64,000 nucleotides of DNA from Pseudidiomarina sp. CB1 (lineage in GTDB: Bacteria > Pseudomonadota > Gammaproteobacteria > Enterobacterales > Alteromonadaceae). The DNA lies in contig NZ_JANTPU010000002.1 of NCBI RefSeq assembly GCF_024752025.1, positions 186,001-250,000 of the forward strand, written 5' to 3'. A program made the position numbers and the translations under genes. Positions 8,668 through 20,067 of the stretch are shown one piece after another (position 1 is the first letter of the stretch; every line of letters starts with the position of its first letter). The notes under the pieces are model-generated. The model worked only from the letters and a program-made list of their open reading frames with translations, had not been told where the DNA came from and searched no databases.

Positions 8668-8699
8668 TAAGGTATAGATTATATAATTTCAAGGTTATA
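8668..8699 (-). promoter_or_regulatory. Toxin-antitoxin promoter and likely autorepression site
   Basis: Just upstream of the toxin start lies the palindrome ATTATATAAT (8678-8687), which supplies a perfect TATAAT on the minus strand. It is flanked by two copies of an AAGGT-containing element (TAAGGTATA at 8668-8676 and CAAGGTTATA at 8690-8699). Paired repeats around the -10 box fit an operator for the Xre antitoxin. Binding is inferred. Confidence 0.45.
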
Positions 8700-8764
8700 T
8701 ATGAGTGGTCCAGCGTATCAAAAAGTTGTGATGTCCCCCTATGGGCATAAGGATTAAATAAGGG

Positions 8765-9739
8765 TCAGATTTCGGCGGCGATTTCGAGGCTGCGCAGGCG
8801 GGCGGTGTGGTCGTAGGCGTGACAGGTGAGCATGAGTTCGTCGACGCCGGTGGCCGCAACGAAGTCACGCAAATACTGATGTACTTCAGTAGGCGTGCCG
8901 CAGGCGGTGTACTTCAATGCGTGGTTGGCGCCGGCTAACGACACAGGATCAACCACCGCGTTAATGTCATCAACAGGTGCGGGTAGAGGTCTGGGGTTGC
9001 CGCGGCGTAATGCGACAAATTGCAGCTGCATTGAGCTCTTCAAGCGCACAGCCTCTTCCTCAGTATCGGCGGCAAACACGTTTACTGCAGCCATCGCGTA
9101 GGGTTCAGATAAATAGCGCGAGGGTTTAAATTCGCGACGATAAACGTCGAGTGCGGCGTGCAAATGGTCTGGGGCGAAGTGCGAGGCAAAAGCATAGGGC
9201 AGCCCTAATGCTGCCGCTAGCTGCGCTCCAAATAAGCTCGAGCCCAAAATCCACACCGGTACGTGTGTGCCTTGTCCGGGTACAGCGCGGATAAACGCGT
9301 CCTCGGAAGCGTCATCCAAGTAGCCTAACAATTCTCGCACGTCATCCGGAAAGCTGGACGCCGAATTATAATCACGGCGTAAGGCGCGCAAGGTCGCACC
9401 ATCGGTGCCCGGCGCACGGCCTAAGCCCAAATCCACGCGGTCGCCATACAACGCCTGCAAGGTACCAAACTGTTCAGCGGCCACCAACGGCGCATGGTTC
9501 GGCAACATGATGCCACCCGCGCCAATGCGAATTGAAGACGTCACACTACCGATGTGCGCCAATGCCACAGCGGTGGCGGCACTGGCTATGCCCGTCATGT
9601 TGTGATGTTCGGCCATCCAAAAGCGTCGGTAGCCCCACTGCTCAGCGTGAGCTGCTAAGTCACCAGAACGCTGCAACGATTCGGCAGCAGACGAATCAGC
9701 GGTAATCGGGGCGAGATCTAAAATTGACAGAGGTACCAC
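8765..9739 (-). CDS. LLM-class flavin-dependent oxidoreductase (YhbW-like)
   Basis: 324 residues. Bacterial luciferase-like TIM-barrel protein with the family hallmarks FWMAEHHNM near residue 40, [16 protein letters not shown] near 75, and [11 protein letters not shown] near 105. The start is a GTG at 9739; AAGGAG five bases before it supports this over later codons. These enzymes use FMNH2 (sometimes with F420-like alternatives in other taxa) and oxygen on small organic substrates, but YhbW-type members are uncharacterised. The gene stands alone, divergent from the following GGDEF-EAL gene. Function beyond the family cannot be given. Confidence 0.88.
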   Translation of the reverse strand: MVPLSILDLAPITADSSAAESLQRSGDLAAHAEQWGYRRFWMAEHHNMTGIASAATAVALAHIGSVTSSIRIGAGGIMLPNHAPLVAAEQFGTLQALYGDRVDLGLGRAPGTDGATLRALRRDYNSASSFPDDVRELLGYLDDASEDAFIRAVPGQGTHVPVWILGSSLFGAQLAAALGLPYAFASHFAPDHLHAALDVYRREFKPSRYLSEPYAMAAVNVFAADTEEEAVRLKSSMQLQFVALRRGNPRPLPAPVDDINAVVDPVSLAGANHALKYTACGTPTEVHQYLRDFVAATGVDELMLTCHAYDHTARLRSLEIAAEI

Positions 9740-9861
9740 GCAAACTCCTTACTCATAGGGTTACCATGAACATGGCCGTTTTAAGTAATCGTATTTGTGT
9801 ATTTTCCGTCATGCGAAACCCCGATGAGAACACAAAATCTTTGCCACAAAGCAAACCTAAC

Positions 9862-9891
9862 TTAGAACAATGCTCCAAAAATCTCTATACT
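9862..9891 (+). promoter_or_regulatory. Candidate sigma-70 promoter for the GGDEF-EAL gene
   Basis: TTAGAA (9862-9867), 18 bases, then TATACT (9886-9891). It places transcription start near 9898, just before the preferred ATG at 9907. If it is real, the longer reading frame from 9724 is not used. The -35 element is weak. Confidence 0.35.
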
Positions 9892-9906
9892 AGCTCTTAC
9901 AAGTTC

Positions 9907-12474
9907 ATGAAATTAAACGGTATGACCAAATACTTTACACAATCAGCGGCGAATTTAGCTTATTTCGGCATTATGCTTTTTTTCGCTGCTATCACTTTAC
10001 TAGGTTTCATTGATATCTTAGTTACGCCGGCCAGCATGTTAATGAATGTGATTTCTGATTACATGCTGATCGCGGCAGCGACCGCACTTTTGATTCTTTA
10101 TGGGTTATTCCGCTGGCGCACGCCGAAACAATTGCATTACGTGGGGCCCATTTTAACGTCACTCGGCATCACGGCTTTTATTATGCTGCAGTTGGTAGTG
10201 TGGGGTGTGTTGCCGGCCCCAGAAGCGGCGCGGTTCAGTAATCCTTTTACGCTGGCGTTGGCGTCGGTGATGTTGCTCACTTTTTTCTTAGCTCTTACTG
10301 TACGCCACAACTATCCGCACTTAAACGTCGACGCCGCCAAAGCTACCTATGTAATGTTAAGCGCGATTATCTTGCTGGGCGTGCTGGTTTGGTACGCCAT
10401 GAGTGCGCGGATTGTGCACCTTGAAACAGATAACGCACGTACAAAAATTCAGTTAATTGGTAGCATGATCGACACGCGCTTTACCGATCAAATTAAGGCG
10501 CTTGAGCGCATCAAAAAGCGTGTTGAATATCTCGATGGTGAGGCGACTGATAGGTTGCTGGCAACCGACATGACCGCCTACATTAACGACTATGAGATCA
10601 TTGAGGGTATGCTTATTTTGGATGAGCAGCAGCGCCCTATCGCGACGTCAGTTTTTGCTGAACCGTTTTGGCAGTTGCACATGCGCACCAGTGAGGGTAT
10701 TCAGAACTGGTTGGCCCAGTCGAGTGAGACAACACGCATTGCTGCAAATGGTAGTTCGTTAAATACACAGACGCCGATTGTTATGATTGCGGTGCCGCTG
10801 CAGAGTAATAGCAGCGCAAAACAACTCGTTGCGTTATTAAACCTAAATGGGCTGGTGGCAGCAGATTATTTGGACTATCTGAGCGCAATTAAAACCTTTA
10901 TGGCTTTCAATCCAGAAGTTCTCGTTGCCATGCAGGGGAGCAATGACGGTACCTACACCTTAACCCAACTGCGACAAACCTATCCGCATTTAGTGAATGA
11001 CAAAGTGAAGCTCATCACTGGTATCGAGCATGATTTTTATAGTGTTTTAATCGACTACACACCGTTACATGAAGCAACGCGTTTGCTTCAAATGCTGCTT
11101 TGGCTTACTGGGGCCTTCGCGTTTATTTATATTCTCGCGGCAGATTCCACTAAACGTTTACGTGGCGAGAGTCGAAAGTTGGCAACCATGGCCCGCTTTG
11201 ATGATCTCACTGGTTTTTTGCGTCGCGATGCATTTAATCAAGATACACAATCGATGATGATCGATTGCGAGGGGTGTCGACGCGCCGTGCTCTTTGTCAA
11301 TCTCGACAAGTTTAACTCGATCAATGATGGCCTTGGCCACCGCATGGGTGACCATGTATTGAAGCTCACTGCCCAACGCATTCGTAGCGCGGCGCAAGGC
11401 GCTGATAGTTTTGCACGTTTTAGTAATGACGAGTTTATAATTTATTATCGCGACACGACTGCACACCAGTTAAAGAAAGATGCGGCCGCTGTGATCAAAG
11501 CGATTGCAGAGGTATTCGCCGTTGAGGAATTATCGGTACATCTGACTGCCAGTATTGGTATTGCTGTGGCAACGCAAGCACAAATCGACACCGAGCAATT
11601 AGTGCAGTTTGCCGATATTGCAATGGGTCATGCGAAGGTTGCGGGTGGTAATCAATACGCAATTTACCAAACGGACATGCAAGACAGCCATGAGCAATTG
11701 GTTGCGATTCGCACGCAGCTGCAGGTGGCGATGAATCAAGATCAATTAGAGGCCTATTACCAGCCTATTTTCAGTGCCGAAACAGGGCGTATTGTCAGCG
11801 TCGAAAGTTTGGTTCGATGGCGCAAAGACGGCAACTTTATTTCGCCGGCATTGTTTATTCCAATTGCTGAACAGACGGGGCAAGTGATTCAACTAGGCGA
11901 GCAAATGCTGCAAAAAGTGATGCGCGATCTCAGCGCAAACGTTGAGCTGCAAAAGTTGACTGTGGCCGTCAATGTTTCACCACACCAGCTGGCGCGAGCG
12001 GATTTCGTCAAAAATTTATTGAGTCAGCTTAAAGGCCATAACCTGAAACCTGAGCAATTAACTCTTGAGTTGACCGAAGCTGTCATGTCAGCTGCTGGCC
12101 AAACCGAAGAGCGTTTACGCGAATTGCGGGAACATGGTATGCATGTGGCTATAGATGATTTCGGCACAGGTTTCTCAAGCTTGGCCTACTTGACGCAACA
12201 ACCGGCGGATATCATCAAAGTCGATCGTACTTTCACACTAGGCGTGGAAGCAGAAGGCAAACAACGTAATTTGCTCACTAAAATGATTGAAATGTGCAAG
12301 CAGCTCGATAAGGTTGTTGTCGTTGAGGGTGTTGAGACTTCCGATCAAGTTGAGCTTTTTAAGGTTTTGGGCGTTGACAGGCTGCAGGGTTTTTTCTTGG
12401 CAAAGCCGATGCCGTTAACGCAACTAATTGAATTAATTAGGATTAATTCGGAGAGTCCTGATAAAGATCAATAA
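9907..12474 (+). CDS. Membrane GGDEF-EAL protein with degenerate GGDEF, probable c-di-GMP phosphodiesterase
   Basis: 855 residues from ATG 9907. The frame is open back to 9724, but the extra 61 residues are polar, overlap the divergent LLM gene and lie upstream of a candidate promoter; ATG 9922 is another option. Several hydrophobic segments occupy about residues 10-175, then a periplasmic sensor-like region and another membrane segment near 395. The GGDEF site reads SNDEF (506-510), so cyclase activity is unlikely. The EAL domain keeps its key motifs: ESL at 633-635, NVSPHQL, ELTEAVM, IDDFGTGFSS, IKVDRTF and VVEGVET. It probably hydrolyses c-di-GMP at the inner membrane, with the degenerate GGDEF serving as a regulatory domain. 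The signal sensed is unknown. Confidence 0.87.
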   Translation: MKLNGMTKYFTQSAANLAYFGIMLFFAAITLLGFIDILVTPASMLMNVISDYMLIAAATALLILYGLFRWRTPKQLHYVGPILTSLGITAFIMLQLVVWGVLPAPEAARFSNPFTLALASVMLLTFFLALTVRHNYPHLNVDAAKATYVMLSAIILLGVLVWYAMSARIVHLETDNARTKIQLIGSMIDTRFTDQIKALERIKKRVEYLDGEATDRLLATDMTAYINDYEIIEGMLILDEQQRPIATSVFAEPFWQLHMRTSEGIQNWLAQSSETTRIAANGSSLNTQTPIVMIAVPLQSNSSAKQLVALLNLNGLVAADYLDYLSAIKTFMAFNPEVLVAMQGSNDGTYTLTQLRQTYPHLVNDKVKLITGIEHDFYSVLIDYTPLHEATRLLQMLLWLTGAFAFIYILAADSTKRLRGESRKLATMARFDDLTGFLRRDAFNQDTQSMMIDCEGCRRAVLFVNLDKFNSINDGLGHRMGDHVLKLTAQRIRSAAQGADSFARFSNDEFIIYYRDTTAHQLKKDAAAVIKAIAEVFAVEELSVHLTASIGIAVATQAQIDTEQLVQFADIAMGHAKVAGGNQYAIYQTDMQDSHEQLVAIRTQLQVAMNQDQLEAYYQPIFSAETGRIVSVESLVRWRKDGNFISPALFIPIAEQTGQVIQLGEQMLQKVMRDLSANVELQKLTVAVNVSPHQLARADFVKNLLSQLKGHNLKPEQLTLELTEAVMSAAGQTEERLRELREHGMHVAIDDFGTGFSSLAYLTQQPADIIKVDRTFTLGVEAEGKQRNLLTKMIEMCKQLDKVVVVEGVETSDQVELFKVLGVDRLQGFFLAKPMPLTQLIELIRINSESPDKDQ

Positions 12475-12514
12475 ACATCGGGATTAATGATAATGAGGGG
12501 CAAGCTTAAGGAAA

Positions 12515-12542
12515 CTGTAAGAAACCTCATCTAAGCTTACAG
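12515..12542 (+). promoter_or_regulatory. Perfect 7-base dyad upstream of the PepSY lipoprotein gene
   Basis: CTGTAAG, 14 bases, CTTACAG, located 24 bases before the PepSY start codon. A second nested palindrome (AAGCTTA ... TAAGCTT) overlaps it. The arms and spacing suit a dimeric response regulator or repressor. No regulator is encoded next to it, so the factor is unknown. Confidence 0.3.
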
Positions 12543-12566
12543 CAAGACAACAAAAAGGAGTTAGCT

Positions 12567-12848
12567 ATGAATGTTTATAAATTAGCGTTAACCGCAGCAG
12601 CCGTCGCCACACTAGCCGCCTGTAGTACTGCAGAAGAAGTCACGCAGTGCACTAGTGCGCCGATGAGCGAATGGCAAGATCAAGCGCAATTCCAGCAGAA
12701 TTTGGTGAGCGAAGGGTACGCAATCAACGAATTTAAAGTAACCGAAGGCAATTGCTATGAAATCTATGGCACTGATGCTGACGGCAACAAAGTTGAAATT
12801 TACTTCAACCCAGTGAATGGTGAAGTCGTAAAACGTGAAGCTCACTAG
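12567..12848 (+). CDS. Small PepSY-domain lipoprotein
   Basis: 93 residues. The N-terminus is a lipoprotein signal peptide with the lipobox ATLAAC, so Cys19 is the predicted lipidated residue. The mature part resembles a PepSY_2 domain: an amphipathic helix, a GYAINEFKVTEGNCYEIYG stretch and a final strand with PVNGEVVK. A strong AAGGAG precedes the start. The gene overlaps the downstream cytochrome b gene by 14 bases. Pairing of a periplasmic PepSY protein with a b561-type cytochrome is widespread in Proteobacteria and suggests that the PepSY part senses or modulates a haem or electron-transfer step. Two extra cysteines (in TQCTS and GNCYE) could form a disulfide. Confidence 0.8.
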   Translation: MNVYKLALTAAAVATLAACSTAEEVTQCTSAPMSEWQDQAQFQQNLVSEGYAINEFKVTEGNCYEIYGTDADGNKVEIYFNPVNGEVVKREAH

Positions 12849-13374
12849 CGACAAGCAACAAGTGCGGATCTGGCATCCCCTGATCCGCATTATTCATTGG
12901 CTATTGGTGGTTATTTTTACCGCTAACTACTTCATTCTTGAAGCGGGTAGTCAATGGCATCAGTGGCTTGGCTATACTGCCGTGGCCGCAATTATGCTAA
13001 GAATTATTTGGGGTTTTATCGGTCAAGGTTACGGCAACTTCAAAACGGTCGAACTGTCAAAGCACGTGCTCCAAGAACACCTACGACATCTTAAACAGCG
13101 CAATATACCAAGCGAAACAGGCCACAATCCACTGGGCTGGCTGATGGTTTTTGCGGTCATCGCATTGTTCATCGGACTTGGTACCACAGGCTTTATGATG
13201 GAAGAAATCGATAGATTTTTCGGCAACGAAACTCTTGAAGAGATCCATGAGTGGCTCGCCAATAGTCTTTATGCAGCGGTTCTTGTGCATATTGCCGCAG
13301 TCATCTTCACCGGCTGGCGCGGCCGTATCGAGTTGATACGGCCAATGATCACCGGCAAACGCCGTAAAAACTAA
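12835..13374 (+). CDS. Cytochrome b561-type membrane protein (cytochrome b/b6 domain)
   Basis: 179 residues starting at a GTG within the PepSY gene. Four transmembrane helices are evident. Histidines in suitable helix positions (HPLIRIIHWLLVV, SQWHQWLGYTA, LVHIAAVIF) are the expected haem b ligands, and the protein ends with a basic GWRGRIE/GKRRKN tail. This family passes electrons between the membrane quinone pool and periplasmic partners such as small cytochromes. The translational overlap with the PepSY lipoprotein argues for a functional pair. No c-type cytochrome is encoded alongside, so the redox partner is unknown. It converges with osmC, overlapping by four bases. Confidence 0.87.
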   Translation: MKLTSDKQQVRIWHPLIRIIHWLLVVIFTANYFILEAGSQWHQWLGYTAVAAIMLRIIWGFIGQGYGNFKTVELSKHVLQEHLRHLKQRNIPSETGHNPLGWLMVFAVIALFIGLGTTGFMMEEIDRFFGNETLEEIHEWLANSLYAAVLVHIAAVIFTGWRGRIELIRPMITGKRRKN

Positions 13375-13796
13375 GACTCAAGTTTTGCGTCTAAAGTAAT
13401 TTCGGCATTAAACAATTTCGAAATCGGGCAGTTGTCCTTCGCCGCTTCCGCGGCCTCAAGAAACTTATCGACGTCAGCACCTGGAATCGAGGCGCGCAGT
13501 TCCAAGTGAACTTTCGGCACGGCAAAGCCGCCATCTTGTTCCTCTAAATGCACGGTGGCTTTGGTATCAATGCTGTCGGCAACCATGTCGTGCTCGCCTA
13601 AGACCATGGATAACGCCATCGAAAAGCAGCCAGCGTGGGCAGCGCCAATCAACTCCTCGGGGTTGGTGCCTTTGCCATCTTCAAAGCGGGTACCAAATGA
13701 ATATTGCTGTTGGTCGAGCACGCCGCTTTCCGTCGAAACCGTGCCTTTGCCGTCCTTCAAACCACCTTGCCAATGCGCAGATGCAGTGCGTTTCAT
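13371..13796 (-). CDS. osmC: OsmC-family peroxiredoxin
   Basis: 141 residues, the normal length for OsmC/Ohr proteins. The two redox-active cysteines are visible in HAGCFSMAL and DNCPISKLF, and the conserved acidic/arginine features around TRFEDGKGTNPEELIGAA are present. Members reduce organic hydroperoxides in the cytoplasm using dihydrolipoamide-type reductants. The N-terminal sequence (KRTASAHWQGGLKDGKGTVS) favours the OsmC branch over Ohr. A strong AGGAGG lies before the ATG. Neighbouring katG supports an oxidative-stress context, although they are not in one operon. Confidence 0.93.
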   Translation of the reverse strand: MKRTASAHWQGGLKDGKGTVSTESGVLDQQQYSFGTRFEDGKGTNPEELIGAAHAGCFSMALSMVLGEHDMVADSIDTKATVHLEEQDGGFAVPKVHLELRASIPGADVDKFLEAAEAAKDNCPISKLFNAEITLDAKLES

Positions 13797-13858
13797 AAGT
13801 ACCTCCTAACAATAGAATGTACCTATAGTGTAGTCGTTAATCCCTGGGAAAGATCAAG

Positions 13859-14488
13859 TTAGCGGGTTCCGAAGATTTTATCGCCCGCATCGCCGAGGCC
13901 TGGCACGATGTAGCCATGTTCATTTAGATGGTCGTCCAAAGCCGCTGCGTAAATAGGAATGTCGGGGTGTGCCGTCGTTACCTTTTCCACGCCTTCTGGA
14001 GCGGCTACTAGCACCAACACACGAATATCGCGACAGCCTTTGGCTTTGAGCATGTTGAGGGTGGCGACCATGGTGCCGCCAGTGGCCAGCATCGGGTCGA
14101 TCACTAAGGCGGTGCGTTGGTCGATTTCACCCGCAAACTTCTCAAAATAAGTCACTGGTTCAAGTGTTTTTTCGTTGCGGTATAAGCCAACGACACTGAC
14201 TTTAGCACTGGGTAAGACTTCCAATACGCCGTCGAGCATGCCGATTCCAGCACGTAAAATAGGCACGATGGTGGCTTTTTTGCCAACTAAGCGCTTTACC
14301 GTAATTTTGTTGCCATCCCAACCATCAATGACGTGATCTTCAAGCGCAAAGTCTTGGGTGGCCTCATAGGTCAATAATGTACCTAACTCGTTGGCGAGCT
14401 CGCGAAAACTTTTAGTGGAAATATTTGTCTCGCGCAATAGCCCTAACTTATGTTGCACTAACGGATGAGTAATAACTTTGAGTGCCAT
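13859..14488 (-). CDS. upp: Uracil phosphoribosyltransferase
   Basis: 209 residues, the standard length. It converts uracil and PRPP to UMP in pyrimidine salvage. Characteristic motifs are [13 protein letters not shown], the PRPP-binding loop [16 protein letters not shown] and the C-terminal uracil-binding [16 protein letters not shown]. The N-terminal [12 protein letters not shown] is also typical. No uraA-type permease gene follows, unlike in many relatives. The upstream gap (14489-14576) contains two copies of CGATAAATGA of unknown meaning. Confidence 0.97.
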   Translation of the reverse strand: MALKVITHPLVQHKLGLLRETNISTKSFRELANELGTLLTYEATQDFALEDHVIDGWDGNKITVKRLVGKKATIVPILRAGIGMLDGVLEVLPSAKVSVVGLYRNEKTLEPVTYFEKFAGEIDQRTALVIDPMLATGGTMVATLNMLKAKGCRDIRVLVLVAAPEGVEKVTTAHPDIPIYAAALDDHLNEHGYIVPGLGDAGDKIFGTR

Positions 14489-14576
14489 AAAAACCTCGAT
14501 AAATGACGGTAACGATCTAGTGACGCCGATAAATGAAAAGGTTAACCTTAATTGGACATTGCGTTAAGAGAAATCT

Positions 14577-16469
14577 ATGACGAACAGCAAGATTGAGCGC
14601 CGTCAAGAGCCGCGAAAGAAGTTAACCACTCGTTTATTATGGCACGTGATTGGCGTGTCGTTGGTGTTGCTGTTCCTTACTTTGCTGGTTACTTTTTGGC
14701 AAACTTACCCAGCGGCAAAAAGGGATGTTGTCACGCAATTGCAAAACGAAGTCGCCGTAAAGCTCCAAGCGAATCAAATTCATCTGCAAGGCGTTGAGCG
14801 CCAGGGCGAACTTCTAGCCCGAGAATTCTTAGCTCGTTATCAAGCATTTAACGACGATCCAAAATTGCAGGACGATTTCTACGATTGGTTCGAAGAAACC
14901 TCTCCGGGGGTATGGCGTTTGCAAGAAGCCTTTTTTACGAGCGTTCAACGTGGCGAGCACTTGTTTAAGGGCATGAGTGTTTTTGTTGGGCCGCAGAAGC
15001 AACCACTTAATGATGAGTTGCGGGCGCGCTTGGTGATTAGTGTACGGACGCTAAACGAACTTGGTCCGGCTTGGCAGGAACTAGTAACCAATACACATTT
15101 GTCGCTCCCCGAAAACGCCTTGGCTATGTATTCAACGGAACAGGCTTGGGGCCGACTTGCTGCGGCGGATCTGGTGATGACCGACTATTCAACGTTGCGG
15201 TCGACGTTACAGAGTGAAAACCCAGAACGCCAGCCGAATTGGACAGGATTATATAAAGATCATAGCGCCGGCTATTGGACCATTACCTATCAACGTCCTG
15301 TCGACTTGAATGGCAAACACCTTGTCAATGCCAGTTTTGACGTCAGCCTTGCACAACTTACGCGTGATCTAAGCCGCACGGTTGATGAGAATATCGAAAG
15401 TTATGTGTTGAATGCGCAAGGCGCATTGGTGGCAAGTTCAACTTTTTCTGCTGAGCTAAGCGAGCAGCGCGACACATTGACGCCCGAAAATTATGATGAC
15501 CCCTTGTACCAAAAGATAGCTGCGCGATTAGTTGACCGCCCGGCGAGTATAGAGCAAGAAGTTTGGGATGACATTGATGACGATTATTTGGTGTTGGTAC
15601 AGCATCTAGGCACTCCTGACTGGTGGTATTTCTCAATTTATCCGAAAGCACTGATCACCAATCAGGCGCTTTATTTACCTTATGTCATTGCCTTCGTGGG
15701 TTCGTTACTAGTGACCGTGGTGCTCCTAACCATGGCGTATTTTGTCCAGCGTCAGGTGTCGCTACCGCTGACTCAATTGGCTGCAACGGCCACACTAATG
15801 ACCGAGAAAAATTACCAAGCGATCGAAGAACAAAAGGTAAGTGGAGCGGCAATGTATGGTGAGGTGGCGCAAGTATTGCAGGCTTTTCGCGTGATGGCCC
15901 AACGCTTTGTCAAAGCCAATGCTGAACTTGAGCTGCGCGTCGACGAGCGCACGCGAGCGTTACACGAAGCGAACCGAAAGCTCGATGCATTAGTGCACAT
16001 CGATGGTCTGACAGGACTGTTAAATCGTCGCGCATTCCAAACCGATCTTGCCGAAGCGGTTGCCAAGGCGAACAACGACAGTTATTTCGTGATGGCGGAT
16101 ATCGACGACTTTAAACCGTATAACGACAATTATGGGCATGAAGCAGGTGATCAAGCACTCATGGCCCTTGCAAAAGTTTTTCAAGCGGTGCCCGAAAGCC
16201 GAACCTATCGCTATGGTGGCGAAGAATTTGCCATGTTGTTGCAAGCCGAAAGCCCTCAGCAAGCGGACGCACGATTAGTGCAGTTACGCCAAACTATTCA
16301 CCGACTGGCAATTGAACATAAGTTTGGTCGTCGCATGGGCGGTGTACTGACGGTCAGTTTTGGGATCACGCAAATCCAACAAAGTGAGCCGCCGAGTGAG
16401 GTGATCCAGCGCGCAGATAAAAATATGTACCGTGCCAAACAAGCTGGCGGTGATCAGATTATTAGCTAA
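14577..16469 (+). CDS. Membrane-anchored sensory diguanylate cyclase
   Basis: 630 residues. A first membrane helix lies near residues 22-45 and a second near 360-385; between them is a periplasmic sensor region of Cache-like size. A HAMP-like linker and a short helical connector lead to the GGDEF domain (about 475-628). The active site reads GGEEF (547-551), and DIDDFKPYNDNYGHEAGDQ is intact, so the protein should make c-di-GMP. No RxxD inhibitory site precedes the active site, so product inhibition may be weak. It is a single gene, with a weak terminator-like hairpin after it. The ligand bound in the periplasm is unknown. Confidence 0.9.
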   Translation: MTNSKIERRQEPRKKLTTRLLWHVIGVSLVLLFLTLLVTFWQTYPAAKRDVVTQLQNEVAVKLQANQIHLQGVERQGELLAREFLARYQAFNDDPKLQDDFYDWFEETSPGVWRLQEAFFTSVQRGEHLFKGMSVFVGPQKQPLNDELRARLVISVRTLNELGPAWQELVTNTHLSLPENALAMYSTEQAWGRLAAADLVMTDYSTLRSTLQSENPERQPNWTGLYKDHSAGYWTITYQRPVDLNGKHLVNASFDVSLAQLTRDLSRTVDENIESYVLNAQGALVASSTFSAELSEQRDTLTPENYDDPLYQKIAARLVDRPASIEQEVWDDIDDDYLVLVQHLGTPDWWYFSIYPKALITNQALYLPYVIAFVGSLLVTVVLLTMAYFVQRQVSLPLTQLAATATLMTEKNYQAIEEQKVSGAAMYGEVAQVLQAFRVMAQRFVKANAELELRVDERTRALHEANRKLDALVHIDGLTGLLNRRAFQTDLAEAVAKANNDSYFVMADIDDFKPYNDNYGHEAGDQALMALAKVFQAVPESRTYRYGGEEFAMLLQAESPQQADARLVQLRQTIHRLAIEHKFGRRMGGVLTVSFGITQIQQSEPPSEVIQRADKNMYRAKQAGGDQIIS

Positions 16470-16490
16470 CTTCAACAGCCAAACCTTACT

Positions 16491-16511
16491 CCCTATGCTT
16501 TGTAGGGTTTT
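16491..16511 (+). terminator. Weak intrinsic terminator after the diguanylate cyclase gene
   Basis: CCCTA, seven bases, TAGGG, then TTTT. The five-base stem is short, but the position 21 bases after the stop codon and the T run are suggestive. Confidence 0.35.
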
Positions 16512-16535
16512 CGATTGACCTAATCTGTTTTTTCA

Positions 16536-18849
<2,314 letters not shown>

Positions 18850-18865
18850 CGATCAAGTGTTAAGT

Positions 18866-18890
18866 AAAAGGCGCCTACGGGCGCCTTTTT
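18866..18890. terminator. Strong bidirectional intrinsic terminator between katG and yjbQ
   Basis: A perfect ten-base stem, AAAAGGCGCC / GGCGCCTTTT, closes on a TACG tetraloop and is flanked by A and T runs, so it can work in both directions. The last T is also the first base of the yjbQ stop codon complement, so yjbQ ends exactly at the hairpin. Confidence 0.92.
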
Positions 18891-19315
18891 CATGTGTCGT
18901 ACTGTAAGGTGAGTACTAGTCTGCGTGGGCCTCCGTGATTACGATGCTCGCACAAATAAACCCCTTGCCAAGTACCTAAATTCAAACGGCCGCTGGTCAC
19001 TGGAATCGACACGCTACTGCCCAACAAACTCGACTTTAAATGCGCTGGCATATCGTCAGGCCCTTCATAGGTATGCACATAATAAGGTGCATCCTCAGGA
19101 ACCATCTCGTTGAAATGGCTTTCAAAATCTTGTCGTACCGTCGGATCAGCGTTTTCGTTGATCGTTAACGACGCCGATGTGTGCTGAATAAACACGTGCA
19201 AAATACCGACATTAGCATCGCGTAACTCAGGTAGAGCCGCTTCGATGTCTTCAGTAATGAGGTGAAAGCCTCTCTTGTAAGGCGTCAACTGTATTTCGGT
19301 CTGCTTTATCGGCAT
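18890..19315 (-). CDS. yjbQ: YjbQ/UPF0047 family protein
   Basis: 141 residues, a full-length YjbQ protein. Family motifs are LHVFIQHTSASLTINENADP and GTWQGVYLCEHRNHGGPRR. The three His/Glu-rich clusters form a metal-type pocket in known structures; E. coli YjbQ has low thiamine-phosphate synthase activity, but the physiological role is unsettled. The start lies one base after the stop of the outer-membrane protein gene upstream, so the two are co-transcribed. Transcription should end at the adjoining hairpin. Confidence 0.92.
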   Translation of the reverse strand: MPIKQTEIQLTPYKRGFHLITEDIEAALPELRDANVGILHVFIQHTSASLTINENADPTVRQDFESHFNEMVPEDAPYYVHTYEGPDDMPAHLKSSLLGSSVSIPVTSGRLNLGTWQGVYLCEHRNHGGPRRLVLTLQYDT

Positions 19316-19316
19316 T

Positions 19317-19928
19317 CTAGAATCTAAAGCTTACGCCGGCGCGAAAGAGTTTCTCGTCGGAGTCGGCTTCAGCGCCCAAAATACCATGCACAGCGTCACT
19401 GAAGAGAATGCGTGCTTCGGCGCCATAACTGTTGGTACTGTCGTCCATCACGTTGACGTGTCGTAGGAAACCTTTTAGATGGAAGGCTGGATTCAACGCA
19501 TGAGTGAAACCTACTTTCGCTCCGAAGCCGGTATCGTCTTCGGAAAAACCTTCGACTTCGCTATCCACGTAGACAACCGACGGTTCAAAAAAGAGGTCGG
19601 TAGCGCGAGATGCACTGTATTTGAAACCCACACCAGCGTTCAGCATTTCAATATCGGCGTCGAAACTAAAACTGCCAATGGTGTAGTCACCACTTACATT
19701 ATCGTAGCTTGCGATAACGTACATGAAGTCATTAAATTGTTTTGAAAACTCGATCCCAAATCCGTCGGGTTCAGCATCGATACCGGCTTCATCTTCGTCG
19801 ATTTCGATGAGCTGATAATAGCCTGAAAAGTAGTCATAAACAGGACTTTCAGACGCTAAAACTGTAGGTACAGAAAACACACTCGCCAATAAAGAAACTT
19901 TGGTGAAACTTGCAATGATAGACTTCAT
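19317..19928 (-). CDS. Small outer-membrane beta-barrel protein
   Basis: 203 residues from the ATG at 19928, which is preceded by GGAGGAAGTT; a farther ATG at 19940 overlaps this ribosome site. A signal peptide ends around VLASES. The mature protein has alternating polar and aromatic strands (FMYVIASYDNVSGDY, MLNAGVGFKYSAS, FHLKGFLRHV) and ends in Phe (FRAGVSFRF), which fits an eight-stranded barrel of the OmpA-like/porin-like type. The surface is acidic (DEDEAGIDAE near the N-terminus). I recognise no named family. It is the first gene of an operon with yjbQ; the upstream gap 19929-20067 should carry the promoter. Confidence 0.75.
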   Translation of the reverse strand: MKSIIASFTKVSLLASVFSVPTVLASESPVYDYFSGYYQLIEIDEDEAGIDAEPDGFGIEFSKQFNDFMYVIASYDNVSGDYTIGSFSFDADIEMLNAGVGFKYSASRATDLFFEPSVVYVDSEVEGFSEDDTGFGAKVGFTHALNPAFHLKGFLRHVNVMDDSTNSYGAEARILFSDAVHGILGAEADSDEKLFRAGVSFRF

Positions 19929-20067
19929 AACTTCCTCCATAAATGCGGTTGCAGTCCTTGTGGGACACCTCAGACAGTCAAGTCGAGATTCATGAAGCTG
20001 TCAATAGAATGTCATGGCTTTGCCATGTTTTTACCAAGTTGTGACGAGTGTAAACGAGGCTGCAATA

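Noticed and set aside
8720-8770. Sequence resembling insertion-sequence or REP ends (tgtccccctatggg, agggtcagattt)
   Set aside because: No paired copy, inverted terminal repeats or transposase remnant is visible, and the right part lies at the 3' end of a real gene.
9724-9906. Upstream extension of the GGDEF-EAL gene
   Set aside because: It overlaps the divergent luciferase-like gene, encodes a polar non-conserved stretch, and lies before a plausible promoter at 9862-9891.
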